Part shown: piece after piece, positions 45,264 through 52,645 of the stretch
Layout: each line of letters begins with the position of its first letter
How positions within the stretch are numbered: the first letter of the stretch is position 1
Source: Streptomyces gardneri
GTDB lineage: Bacteria; Actinomycetota; Actinomycetes; Streptomycetales; Streptomycetaceae
Assembly (NCBI RefSeq): GCF_006539185.1
Contig: NZ_BJMN01000012.1
Coordinates: forward strand, 62,001-126,000
Length of the DNA stretch: 64,000 nt
Direction of reading: 5' to 3'
Made by a program: the position numbers and the translations under genes
Notes under the pieces: generated by a model
What the model saw: the letters and a program-made list of their open reading frames with translations, nothing else
Databases searched by the model: none
What the model was told of the DNA's origin: nothing

Positions 45264-47113
45264 AGATCCTCCGGAACGAGGGCGTCGAGGTCCAGTCGGG
45301 TGGTGGTGCCGGTGCTGGTGGTGCCGGGGGTGCTGCCGTGCTGCCAGGTCACGTGCAGGGTGTGGCCCGTGACCTGGACGTTCGTGAGGGCGGCCACGGG
45401 CGCCGCGGCCGGGTCGGCGGTCAGCGAGGCGAGGGCGACGAAGAGGGCGGCCGGGCCGGTCGTCGTGCCGTGGAGGGCCAGGGTGCGGGTCCCGGGGCCC
45501 TGGAGGGTTTCCCCGGTGGGGAGTTCGGTGGCCTCGTGGGCGGCGGGGTAGCCGTGGACCGGGTGGAGTTCGGCGTGCGGACCGTCGGGGGTGGTGGCCC
45601 AGCCCGTCTGCCGTACGGGGGTCCCCTCCGGGGCGCCGAGGACGAGGTGGGCGCGGACCTCGGCGCGGCCGTGGGCGAGGGTCGCGGAGAGGATCCGGAC
45701 GCCGGGGCGGGGAGTGTGCAGGGAGGCCGCCCAGTTCTCTCCCGTGCCGGCCGGGGTGGCGGGGCCGCGCGTGGTGGCCTTGCCGTCCGCCGCGAGGAGG
45801 GCGAAGTGGTTGTCGGCGGGGGCCGGGCCGGTGCTGGGGCCGGTGCGGGTGGAGTAGGCGTGGCGGGCGTAGCCGGGGTCGTCCTCGGCGCCCGGTGCGC
45901 TGTGGACATGGTTGCTGCCGTGGTTGTGGAGGCGTACGAGCCCGTCGGCGGCCGTCGTCTGGACGAGCAGCCCGGCGGGGGCGAAGGGGCGGACGGTGTC
46001 GGTCCGTTCGGCGGGGAGGGTTTCCTCGGGGTCGGTCCAGGCGGGGTGGTCCGCGGGCAGGAGGAGACCGAGGAAGCCCTTGGACGCCCAGTAGGGGGAG
46101 CCGGGGCCCGAGTACTCCTGGACGAGGGGCGGGTACGGGCCGTGCCAGCCGAGGGTGAGGAGTCCGTTCGTGTCGGTGGCGCCGCGGTCGAGGAAGTGGC
46201 GCAGGGAGCCGGAGGCGAGGCGGCGGGTCGCGCCGGGGGTGAGCGGGGTGTGGCCGGTGAGGGTGCCGAGCCAGGGGGCGGCGGCCGCGGCGAAGCGGTA
46301 GATCAGGGAGCGCCCGTACGGGAGGGGGGCGCCGTTCGCGTCGAAGAGGTGGACGTGGTCGTCGAGGTGGCGGCGCAGGCGCGGGCCGTAGCGGTCGAGG
46401 AGGGTCCGGTCTCCCGCGAGGTGGGCGTGGAGGACGGGATAGAAGTGCAGCGCCCAGGCGTTGTAGTGGTCGAAGGCGCGGTTGTCGCCGTCGCTGTACC
46501 AGCCGTCGCCGAGGTACCAGTCCTCGATGCGGGCGAGGGAGCGGTCGACGGTGGCGGCGGCCCGGTCGGTCTCGATGCCGGCGTCCTGGAGGAAACCGGC
46601 GACGGTGAGGCCGAAGAGCCACCAGTTGTTGTCGACGGGGGACGGGCGGAGGGCGGGGCGGAGCCAGTCGACGACGCGCCGGCGGGTGCGGTCGTCGAGG
46701 CGGTCCCAGAGCCAGGGGCGGGTGAGGCGGAGACCGAGGGCGACCGAGGCGGACTCGACGACCGCCTGGCGGGTGTCGGTCGTGAGGGGCCAGGAGTCGG
46801 GGTCCTCGGTGCCGGGCTCGGCCGTGCCCGCCGCGAGGCCTTCGGCGTACCGGGCGAGGTGGCCGTGGGGGTCCTCCCCCTGGCTTCCCGCGATGCGGAG
46901 GGCCGCGAGGAGGAAGGTGCGGGCCCAGCCCTCCAGGCCGTCGGAGCGGGCGCCGGACCAGCTGGGCCGGGGTCCGGGGAGGTCGATCAGGGCGCCGCGG
47001 GGGGAGGCGTACGGGCGGACGGCGACCAGGAGCCGGTCGGCCGTGCTCTCCCAGTGGGCACGGGTCCAGCCGGTGTACGGGCTGAGCTCACGGTTCTCGG
47101 GCGGCGTGGGCAT
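45260..47113 (-). CDS. DUF2264 domain protein, probable glycan-processing enzyme
   Basis: 617 residues, no signal peptide, so cytoplasmic. Residues ~10-370 form an alpha/alpha-toroid-like region (SPYTGWTRAHWESTADRLL, RSDGLEGWARTFLLAALR, NNWWLFGLTVAGFLQDAG, WYSDGDNRAFDHYNAWALHFYP, GRSLIYRFAAAAAPW), diagnostic of DUF2264; a C-terminal beta-rich part follows. The family is linked with uronyl-oligosaccharide or rhamnogalacturonan-type degradation, but its chemistry is not well defined. First gene of a two-gene leftward operon with the secreted beta-helix protein; a TTCGATC-type operator lies upstream. Confidence 0.82.
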   Translation of the reverse strand: MPTPPENRELSPYTGWTRAHWESTADRLLVAVRPYASPRGALIDLPGPRPSWSGARSDGLEGWARTFLLAALRIAGSQGEDPHGHLARYAEGLAAGTAEPGTEDPDSWPLTTDTRQAVVESASVALGLRLTRPWLWDRLDDRTRRRVVDWLRPALRPSPVDNNWWLFGLTVAGFLQDAGIETDRAAATVDRSLARIEDWYLGDGWYSDGDNRAFDHYNAWALHFYPVLHAHLAGDRTLLDRYGPRLRRHLDDHVHLFDANGAPLPYGRSLIYRFAAAAAPWLGTLTGHTPLTPGATRRLASGSLRHFLDRGATDTNGLLTLGWHGPYPPLVQEYSGPGSPYWASKGFLGLLLPADHPAWTDPEETLPAERTDTVRPFAPAGLLVQTTAADGLVRLHNHGSNHVHSAPGAEDDPGYARHAYSTRTGPSTGPAPADNHFALLAADGKATTRGPATPAGTGENWAASLHTPRPGVRILSATLAHGRAEVRAHLVLGAPEGTPVRQTGWATTPDGPHAELHPVHGYPAAHEATELPTGETLQGPGTRTLALHGTTTGPAALFVALASLTADPAAAPVAALTNVQVTGHTLHVTWQHGSTPGTTSTGTTTRLDLDALVPEDL

Positions 47114-47170
47114 GATGCTCCCTGAGGGCTCCCTGGGTGACGGCTGCGTCGCCCGGAATCCTGAACAGGC

Positions 47171-47180
47171 TTCGATCGAA
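47171..47180. promoter_or_regulatory. Secondary TTCGATCGAA palindrome
   Basis: A 10-bp palindrome sharing the TTCGATC core with the main operator 19 bases to the right, on the DUF2264 side of the divergent region. Confidence 0.45.
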
Positions 47181-47198
47181 CGTCAAGGGAATCGGAGC

Positions 47199-47230
47199 GA
47201 ATGATCGAAACTCCTGTCGTTCGATCATTC
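47199..47230. promoter_or_regulatory. Candidate main operator of the carbohydrate locus
   Basis: Perfect 11-bp inverted repeat GAATGATCGAA-N10-TTCGATCATTC between the DUF2264 operon and the regulator gene. The centre-to-centre spacing of about 21 bp puts both halves on one DNA face, fitting a dimeric repressor. The same core recurs upstream of the ABC transporter. Confidence 0.65.
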
Positions 47231-47292
47231 CTGGACTAGAGTCGAGAGACCCGGTCCCGGGGACCATCACCACCGCGAGGGGGAACCGCACC

Positions 47293-48417
47293 GTGCGCGA
47301 GAGTGCCGCCGAACGACACGACCGACTGCTGGCCCTGGTCCGCGAGCGGGGCACCGCCCGTGTCGCCGAACTGGCCGAGCGGCTCGGGGTCTCCCCCGTC
47401 ACCGCCCGCCGGGACGTCGAGGCGCTGGCCGCACAGGGCCTGCTCGACCGGGTGCACGGCCAGGTGTCGTGGCCCGGGGGGCGGGGCGCCCCGGGCGCGG
47501 CGCGGCCCGGCGAGGGCCTGGTCCTCGGCCTGCTCGCGCCCTCCGCCACGTACTACTTCGCCGAGGTCATCCGGGGTGCGCACGAGGCGGCGGCCCGGGC
47601 CGGCGCCCGGCTGGTGCTGCGGGTGTCGGACTACCGGCCGGAGGAGGACCGCGCCCGCACGGAGGGCCTGCTCGCGGCGGGCGCCGAGGGCGTCCTGGTC
47701 GCCCCCGGCTGGCGGGGGCCCGAGGACCGGCTCGCCTACGGGGACTGGCTGGCCGAACTTCCCGTACCGGCCGTGCTCCTGGAGCGCAGGGCCGAGCCCG
47801 GCAGCCCGCTCGACGGTCTGGACCGGGTCGTCTCCGACCACGGCCACGGCGTCCTGCTCGCCCTGCGCCACCTGCTCGGACTCGGCCACGCGACGCCGCT
47901 GCTCGTGGCCCGCGGGGACTCCCCGACCGCGCTCGCGGTGCGCGCCGGGTACGCCGAGGCGCTGGGGACGCTGGGCCTGAAGGAGCCCCGGCCGGTCATC
48001 GAGTCCGTACCGGCCGAGGCGGATCCGGAGGGCTTCGAGCGGGCCGTGCGGGCGCTGTACGAGGCGGTCCGCTCGGGTCTGGCGGGCGCGGCGCTCGTCC
48101 ACAACGACGTGGACGCGATCGAGATCGTGCAGCGCCTGGCCGAGCTGGGCGTGCGGGTGCCGCAGGACCTGGCCCTGATCGCGTACGACGACGAGGTCGC
48201 GGCCCTCGCCGACACCCCGCTGACGGCGGTCGCCCCGCCGAAGCGGCAGGTGGGGCGGTATGCCGCGGAGCTGCTGGTGGAGCGACTCACAGAGGACGCC
48301 GCGGGCGCCGCGGGGGATTCGGGGTCCGGCGAGGAGGCGCCGCGGCGGCATCTGAGCCTGCTGCCGCGACTGCGGGTGCGGGACTCGTGCGGGATGCGAC
48401 TCACCTCTTCCGCCTGA
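47293..48417 (+). CDS. DeoR-HTH/LacI-effector hybrid transcriptional regulator
   Basis: 374 residues from GTG 47293; GAGGGGGAA upstream. The N-terminus is a DeoR-type winged HTH (AAERHDRLLALVRERGTARVAELAERLGVSPVTARRDVEAL). Residues ~75-374 are a LacI-like periplasmic-binding domain (GLLAPSATYYFAEVIRGAHEAA, DHGHGVLLALRHLLGLGH, VHNDVDAIEIVQRLAELGVRVPQDLALIAYDD). It probably represses the divergent operon and the ABC transporter and responds to an oligosaccharide. Adjacent inverted repeats are likely its binding sites. Confidence 0.9.
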   Translation: MRESAAERHDRLLALVRERGTARVAELAERLGVSPVTARRDVEALAAQGLLDRVHGQVSWPGGRGAPGAARPGEGLVLGLLAPSATYYFAEVIRGAHEAAARAGARLVLRVSDYRPEEDRARTEGLLAAGAEGVLVAPGWRGPEDRLAYGDWLAELPVPAVLLERRAEPGSPLDGLDRVVSDHGHGVLLALRHLLGLGHATPLLVARGDSPTALAVRAGYAEALGTLGLKEPRPVIESVPAEADPEGFERAVRALYEAVRSGLAGAALVHNDVDAIEIVQRLAELGVRVPQDLALIAYDDEVAALADTPLTAVAPPKRQVGRYAAELLVERLTEDAAGAAGDSGSGEEAPRRHLSLLPRLRVRDSCGMRLTSSA

Positions 48418-48448
48418 TCTTTCGAGGGGCGCCCGACCTCTCCCTCTC

Positions 48449-48465
48449 TGATCATTTTTCGATCA
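48449..48465. promoter_or_regulatory. Candidate operator upstream of the ABC transporter
   Basis: TGATCATTTTTCGATCA has TGATC/GATCA half-sites and contains TTCGATCA (48458-48465), identical to part of the 47220-47230 operator arm. It lies ~85 bases upstream of the solute-binding gene, in an A/T-rich stretch. Confidence 0.5.
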
Positions 48466-48548
48466 ATCAATCTTTCGCTCTTGACTTCGGTCATGAACGG
48501 TCACAGGATCACGGCCACAACCTCCCCGCCGCCCTCAGGAGCCGTGCC

Positions 48549-49865
48549 GTGAGCCTCAGTCGGAGCAGAACGTCCTGTGTCATAGTCGGCACCGCCACCG
48601 CCCTCGCCGTCCTCACGGCCTGCGGCGGCAGCGGTGAAGACTCCGCGAACAAGCCCGCCGGACCCGTGACCATCACCTTCTGGGGCTGGGCCAAGGGCTC
48701 CAAGGACGTCGTCGACGCCTTCAACGCCTCCCACACCGACATCCAGGTGAAGTTCGAGGAGATCCCCTCCGGCACCGCCGGCGGATACGCCAAGATCTCC
48801 AACGCCGTGAAGGCGGGCAACGCCCCCGACCTCGTCTCCATCGAGTACTCCTCGCTCCCCGAGTTCGTGAGCTCCGGAGCGCTCCAGGACATCGGCGACC
48901 AGTTCACCGAGGCCGACCGGGCCAAGCTGCTCCCGCAGTCCGTCGAACTCACCACACTCGGGGGCAAGTCCTGGGCCGTGCCCTTCGACGCCGCCCCGCA
49001 GGCCTTCTTCTACCGCAAGGACCTGTTCGCCAAGTACAAGGTCCAGGCCCCCGCCACCTGGGACGAGTTCAGGAAGGCCGCCGAGCAGGTCAAGAAGGCC
49101 GACGCCAAGGCCCGTATCGCCACGTTCTTCCCCGACGACCCCACCACCTTCGAGGCGATGGCCTGGCAGGCCGGCGCCCAGTGGTTCAAGGCCCAGAACG
49201 ACACCTGGAAGATCGACACGACCGACGCCGCCACCACCAAGGTCGCCACCTACTGGCAGGGCCTCCTCGACGACGGCCTCGTCCACAAGAACGCCTCGTT
49301 CAGCCCCGAGTGGACCGGCTCCCTCAAGAACGGCACCACCATCGGCTACCTCGGCGCCTCCTGGGGCGCGGGCGTCCTCAAGGGCACCCTGCCCGAGCAG
49401 AGCGGCAAGTGGGCCGTGGCACCCATGCCCAGCTGGGACGGCAAGCCCGCCAGCGGCATGCTCGGCGGCACCTCCTTCGCCGTCACCAAGGACAGCAAGC
49501 AGAAGGCGGCGGCCGTCACCTTCGCCGAGTGGATGTCCACCACCGAGGAGGGCGTGAAGGCCCGCATCGCCTCCGGCACCTCCTCCGCCTTCCCCGCCGC
49601 CGCGGCCCTGCGCCCGGTCGCCAAGAAGGCCTTCGACGCGAGCTACTACGGCGGCCAGGACATCTACGCCCTCTTCGAGGCCTCCGGCGCCTCCATCAAC
49701 CCCAACTGGGCCTGGGGCCCGACCACCGGCACCACCAACACCACCATCAAGGACCACTTCGGCAAGATCACCCAGGGCGGCCCGGGCATCAAGGAGGCCG
49801 TCAAGGCCGGCCACGACGCCACCGTCGCCGAACTCACCAAGCGCGGCCTGAAGGTCGAGGGCTGA
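48549..49865 (+). CDS. Sugar ABC transporter substrate-binding lipoprotein
   Basis: 438 residues from GTG 48549 (AGGAG 8 bases upstream). Signal peptide with lipobox LTAC (ALAVLTACGGSGED), so membrane-tethered after Cys lipidation. The family 1 solute-binding pattern is clear: PVTITFWGWAKGSKDVVDAFNASHTDIQVKFEEI, WAVPFDAAPQAFFYRKDLFAKY, GMLGGTSFAVTKDSKQKAAAVTFAEWMST. It delivers a sugar or oligosaccharide to the two permeases downstream. No ATPase gene is in the cluster; Streptomyces CUT1 systems commonly share the MsiK ATPase. Confidence 0.93.
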   Translation: MSLSRSRTSCVIVGTATALAVLTACGGSGEDSANKPAGPVTITFWGWAKGSKDVVDAFNASHTDIQVKFEEIPSGTAGGYAKISNAVKAGNAPDLVSIEYSSLPEFVSSGALQDIGDQFTEADRAKLLPQSVELTTLGGKSWAVPFDAAPQAFFYRKDLFAKYKVQAPATWDEFRKAAEQVKKADAKARIATFFPDDPTTFEAMAWQAGAQWFKAQNDTWKIDTTDAATTKVATYWQGLLDDGLVHKNASFSPEWTGSLKNGTTIGYLGASWGAGVLKGTLPEQSGKWAVAPMPSWDGKPASGMLGGTSFAVTKDSKQKAAAVTFAEWMSTTEEGVKARIASGTSSAFPAAAALRPVAKKAFDASYYGGQDIYALFEASGASINPNWAWGPTTGTTNTTIKDHFGKITQGGPGIKEAVKAGHDATVAELTKRGLKVEG

Positions 49866-49869
49866 CCGG

Positions 49870-50757
49870 ATGAAGGCCCGCACCCGCGCCGCCGCGATCC
49901 TGCTGACCCCCTTCTTCGTCCTCTTCACCGCGGTGATGGTGGTGCCGATCGGCTACGCGGTCTGGCTCAGCCTCTTCACCGAGAAGCAGTCCGGACTGGG
50001 CTTCGGCGGCACCGAGACCGTCTTCACCGGCCTCGACAACTACACGGCGGCGCTGGGTGACCGGGCCTTCCGCGAGGGCTTCGGCGTCCTGCTCGGATAC
50101 TGCCTGCTCTACATCCCGCTGCTGCTCGTCGGAGCCCTCGGCCTCGCCCTGCTCCTCGACTCGGCCCTCGCCCGCGCCCGCCGCTTCTTCCAGCTCGCGC
50201 TCTTCCTGCCGCACGCCGTCCCCGGCATCATCGCCGCCCTGATCTGGGTCTACCTCTACACACCCCAGCTCAGCCCGGTCGTGCAGGCGATGGAGGCGGG
50301 AGGCATCGGCTTCGACTTCTTCTCCCCCGAAGGCGCGCTGCCCTCCGTCGTCAACATCGCCCTGTGGGAGTGGCTCGGCTACAACATGGTCATCTTCTAC
50401 GCGGCCCTCCAGGCCATCGACCGCTCCGTCCTCGAAGCGGCCACCGTCGACGGGGCGGGCGCCTGGCGCATCGCCTTCTCCATCAAGGTCCCGCTGGTCA
50501 AGGCCTCGCTCGCGATGGTCGGCCTCTTCACGGTCATCGGCTCCCTCCAGCTCTTCACCGAGCCGCTGATCCTCAACAAGGGCACCGGCTCCGCCGTCAC
50601 CTCCACCTGGACGCCGAACATGTACGCGTACACCGCGGCCTTCGACCGCAACGACTACGGGCTCGCCGCCGCGGCCTCCGTACTCCTCGCCCTGACGGCC
50701 GCGCTGCTCTCCTTCGCGGTGACGCGCCTGACGGGCCGGAAGGGGAAGAGGGCATGA
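49870..50757 (+). CDS. Sugar ABC transporter permease (MalF type)
   Basis: 295 residues, six predicted helices. The EAA loop is LEAATVDGAGAWRIAFSIKVPL, the contact for the ATPase. It begins 5 bases after the binding-protein stop and its own stop overlaps the next start (ATGA). Forms the membrane channel with the following permease. Confidence 0.93.
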   Translation: MKARTRAAAILLTPFFVLFTAVMVVPIGYAVWLSLFTEKQSGLGFGGTETVFTGLDNYTAALGDRAFREGFGVLLGYCLLYIPLLLVGALGLALLLDSALARARRFFQLALFLPHAVPGIIAALIWVYLYTPQLSPVVQAMEAGGIGFDFFSPEGALPSVVNIALWEWLGYNMVIFYAALQAIDRSVLEAATVDGAGAWRIAFSIKVPLVKASLAMVGLFTVIGSLQLFTEPLILNKGTGSAVTSTWTPNMYAYTAAFDRNDYGLAAAASVLLALTAALLSFAVTRLTGRKGKRA

Positions 50758-51608
50758 GCAAGCCCCGTACCGCCAACCCCTGGCTGTCCAAGGCCGCCGT
50801 CAACGGCGCCCTCGTCCTCGCCGTCGTCTACATGCTCTTCCCCCTCGTCTGGCTGCTGACCGCCGCCACCAAGGACGCCGGCGGCCTCCTCGCCGGAAAC
50901 GCCTTCTCCTTCGACGGCTTCGACCTCGGCGGCAACCTCTCCCGGCTCGCCGAGTACAACGACGGCATCTACTTCCACTGGTACGCGAACAGCCTGCTCT
51001 ACGCCGGATTCGGCGCCCTCGCCTGCTCCCTCGTCAGCGTCGCCGCCGGATACGCCTTCCACGTCTACGACTTCCGGGGCAAGGAGCAGCTCTTCGGCGT
51101 CGTGCTCCTGGGCGTGCTGGTCCCCACCACCGCGCTCGCCCTGCCGATGTACCTCCTCGCCAGCGAGGTCGGCGTCGTCAACACCTACTGGGCCGTCCTG
51201 ATCCCCGTCCTCGTCAACCCCTTCGGCGTCTACCTCTCCCGGGTCTTCTGCGCGGGCTACATCCCCGACGAAGCCCTGGAGGCCGCCCGGATCGACGGGG
51301 CCGGCGAGCTGCGCGTCTTCTGGTCCATCGGTCTGCGCATGGTCATGCCCGGCTTCGTGACCGTCTTCCTCTTCCAGTTCACCGCCATCTGGAACAACTT
51401 CTTCCTCCCCCTGGTGATGCTCTCCGACCAGAAGCTCTACCCCCTGAGCCTCGGCCTGTACGCGTGGAACAGCAACGCCCACGCGGAACCCGACTTCTAC
51501 CCCCTCGTCGTCACCGGATCCCTGCTCGCCGTCGTCCCCCTCGTCGTCGCCTTCGTCTCCCTCCAGCGCCACTGGAAGGCGGGTCTGACCGCCGGCAGCG
51601 TCAAGTGA
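50754..51608 (+). CDS. Sugar ABC transporter permease (MalG type)
   Basis: 284 residues, six helices. EAA loop: EALEAARIDGAGELRVFWSIGLRMVMP; the C-terminal FYPLVVTGSLLAVVPLVVAFVSLQRHWKAGLTAGSVK is the typical MalG ending. The ATG overlaps the previous stop, so translation is coupled. The operon continues into the 2-hydroxyacid dehydrogenase 18 bases on. Confidence 0.93.
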   Translation: MSKPRTANPWLSKAAVNGALVLAVVYMLFPLVWLLTAATKDAGGLLAGNAFSFDGFDLGGNLSRLAEYNDGIYFHWYANSLLYAGFGALACSLVSVAAGYAFHVYDFRGKEQLFGVVLLGVLVPTTALALPMYLLASEVGVVNTYWAVLIPVLVNPFGVYLSRVFCAGYIPDEALEAARIDGAGELRVFWSIGLRMVMPGFVTVFLFQFTAIWNNFFLPLVMLSDQKLYPLSLGLYAWNSNAHAEPDFYPLVVTGSLLAVVPLVVAFVSLQRHWKAGLTAGSVK

Positions 51609-51625
51609 GGAGCACACGTCCCACG

Positions 51626-52645
51626 ATGCACCCCGCCACTGACAACCGCCCCGCCCTGCTCCTCGCGATGGGCCCCGACACCGCGGACCGCCTGCTCACC
51701 GACGCCCACCGGCAGCGCCTCGCGGCACTCACCCGCACCGACCCGCACCTCGTCGCCCACGACCTCACCGCCCCGGACGCGCGGACCGCCGCCGCCCTCG
51801 CCGAGGCCGAACTCCTCCTCACCGGCTGGGGCGCCACCCCCCTCACCACCGAGGTCCTCGACCGCGCGCCGCGCCTGAGGGCCGTCGTCCACGCCGCCGG
51901 CTCCGTCAAGCACCACATCACCGACGCCTGCTGGGACCGCGGCCTCCGCGTCACCACGGCCGCCGCCGCCAACGCGCTGCCCGTCGCCGAATACACCCTC
52001 GCCGCGATCCTCTTCGCCGGAAAGCAGGTCCTCCGCTCCGCCCAGCGCTACGCCGAAATCCGCACCGACCACGCCTGGCTCACCGAGTCCGCCGCCTGGG
52101 GCAACCACCGCCGCACGATCGGCATCGTCGGGGCCTCCCGCATCGGCCGCCGGGTCATCGAACTCCTCCGCCCCTTCGACTTCGAGATCCTGCTGTACGA
52201 CCCGTACGTGACGACCCCGCCGCCCGGCGTGGAGCTGACCGGCCTCGACGACCTGTGCGCCCGCAGCACGGTCGTCTCGGTCCACGCGCCCCAACTCCCG
52301 TCCACGTACCGCATGATCGGCCCCGCCCAGCTCGCCGCGATGCCCGACGGCACCACCCTGATCAACACGGCCCGCGGCTCCCTGATCGACGAGACGGCCC
52401 TCCTCCCCCACCTCCTCTCGGGCCGCCTCCACGCGACCCTGGACGTCACGGACCCGGAGCTCCCGCCCCCGGACTCCCCGCTCTACGCCCTCCCGAACGT
52501 CCTGCTCACCCCCCACGTCGCCGGCTCCCTCGGCAACGAACTCCACCGCATGACGGACCAGGCGCTGGAGGAGGTGGAGCGGTACGTCCGCGGCGAACCC
52601 TTCGTGGAGGAGGTGCGGGCGTCAGACCTCCAGCGCTCGGCGTAG
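51626..52645 (+). CDS. D-isomer-specific 2-hydroxyacid dehydrogenase
   Basis: 339 residues, ATG 51626. The NAD-binding motif GIVGASRIGRRVIELLRPFDFEILLYDPY follows a catalytic-domain start. Active-site Arg in INTARGSLID, Glu in DVTDPELPPPDSPLY and His in TPHVAGSLGNE form the usual triad. It sits at the end of the transporter operon, so it likely reduces or oxidises a sugar acid derived from the imported glycan. Its last 24 bases overlap the end of the convergent STAND-like gene. Confidence 0.9.
   Translation: MHPATDNRPALLLAMGPDTADRLLTDAHRQRLAALTRTDPHLVAHDLTAPDARTAAALAEAELLLTGWGATPLTTEVLDRAPRLRAVVHAAGSVKHHITDACWDRGLRVTTAAAANALPVAEYTLAAILFAGKQVLRSAQRYAEIRTDHAWLTESAAWGNHRRTIGIVGASRIGRRVIELLRPFDFEILLYDPYVTTPPPGVELTGLDDLCARSTVVSVHAPQLPSTYRMIGPAQLAAMPDGTTLINTARGSLIDETALLPHLLSGRLHATLDVTDPELPPPDSPLYALPNVLLTPHVAGSLGNELHRMTDQALEEVERYVRGEPFVEEVRASDLQRSA

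Noticed and set aside
43740..46622. 960-codon frame joining DUF2264 and the beta-helix gene
   Set aside because: Its first half is an out-of-frame, Arg/Pro-rich shadow of DUF2264; the real protein starts at GTG 45263 with a ribosome site and signal peptide.
45185..47125. 646-codon frame antisense to DUF2264
   Set aside because: Gly/Val/Glu-rich shadow with no motifs; DUF2264 on the opposite strand is complete and in operon context.
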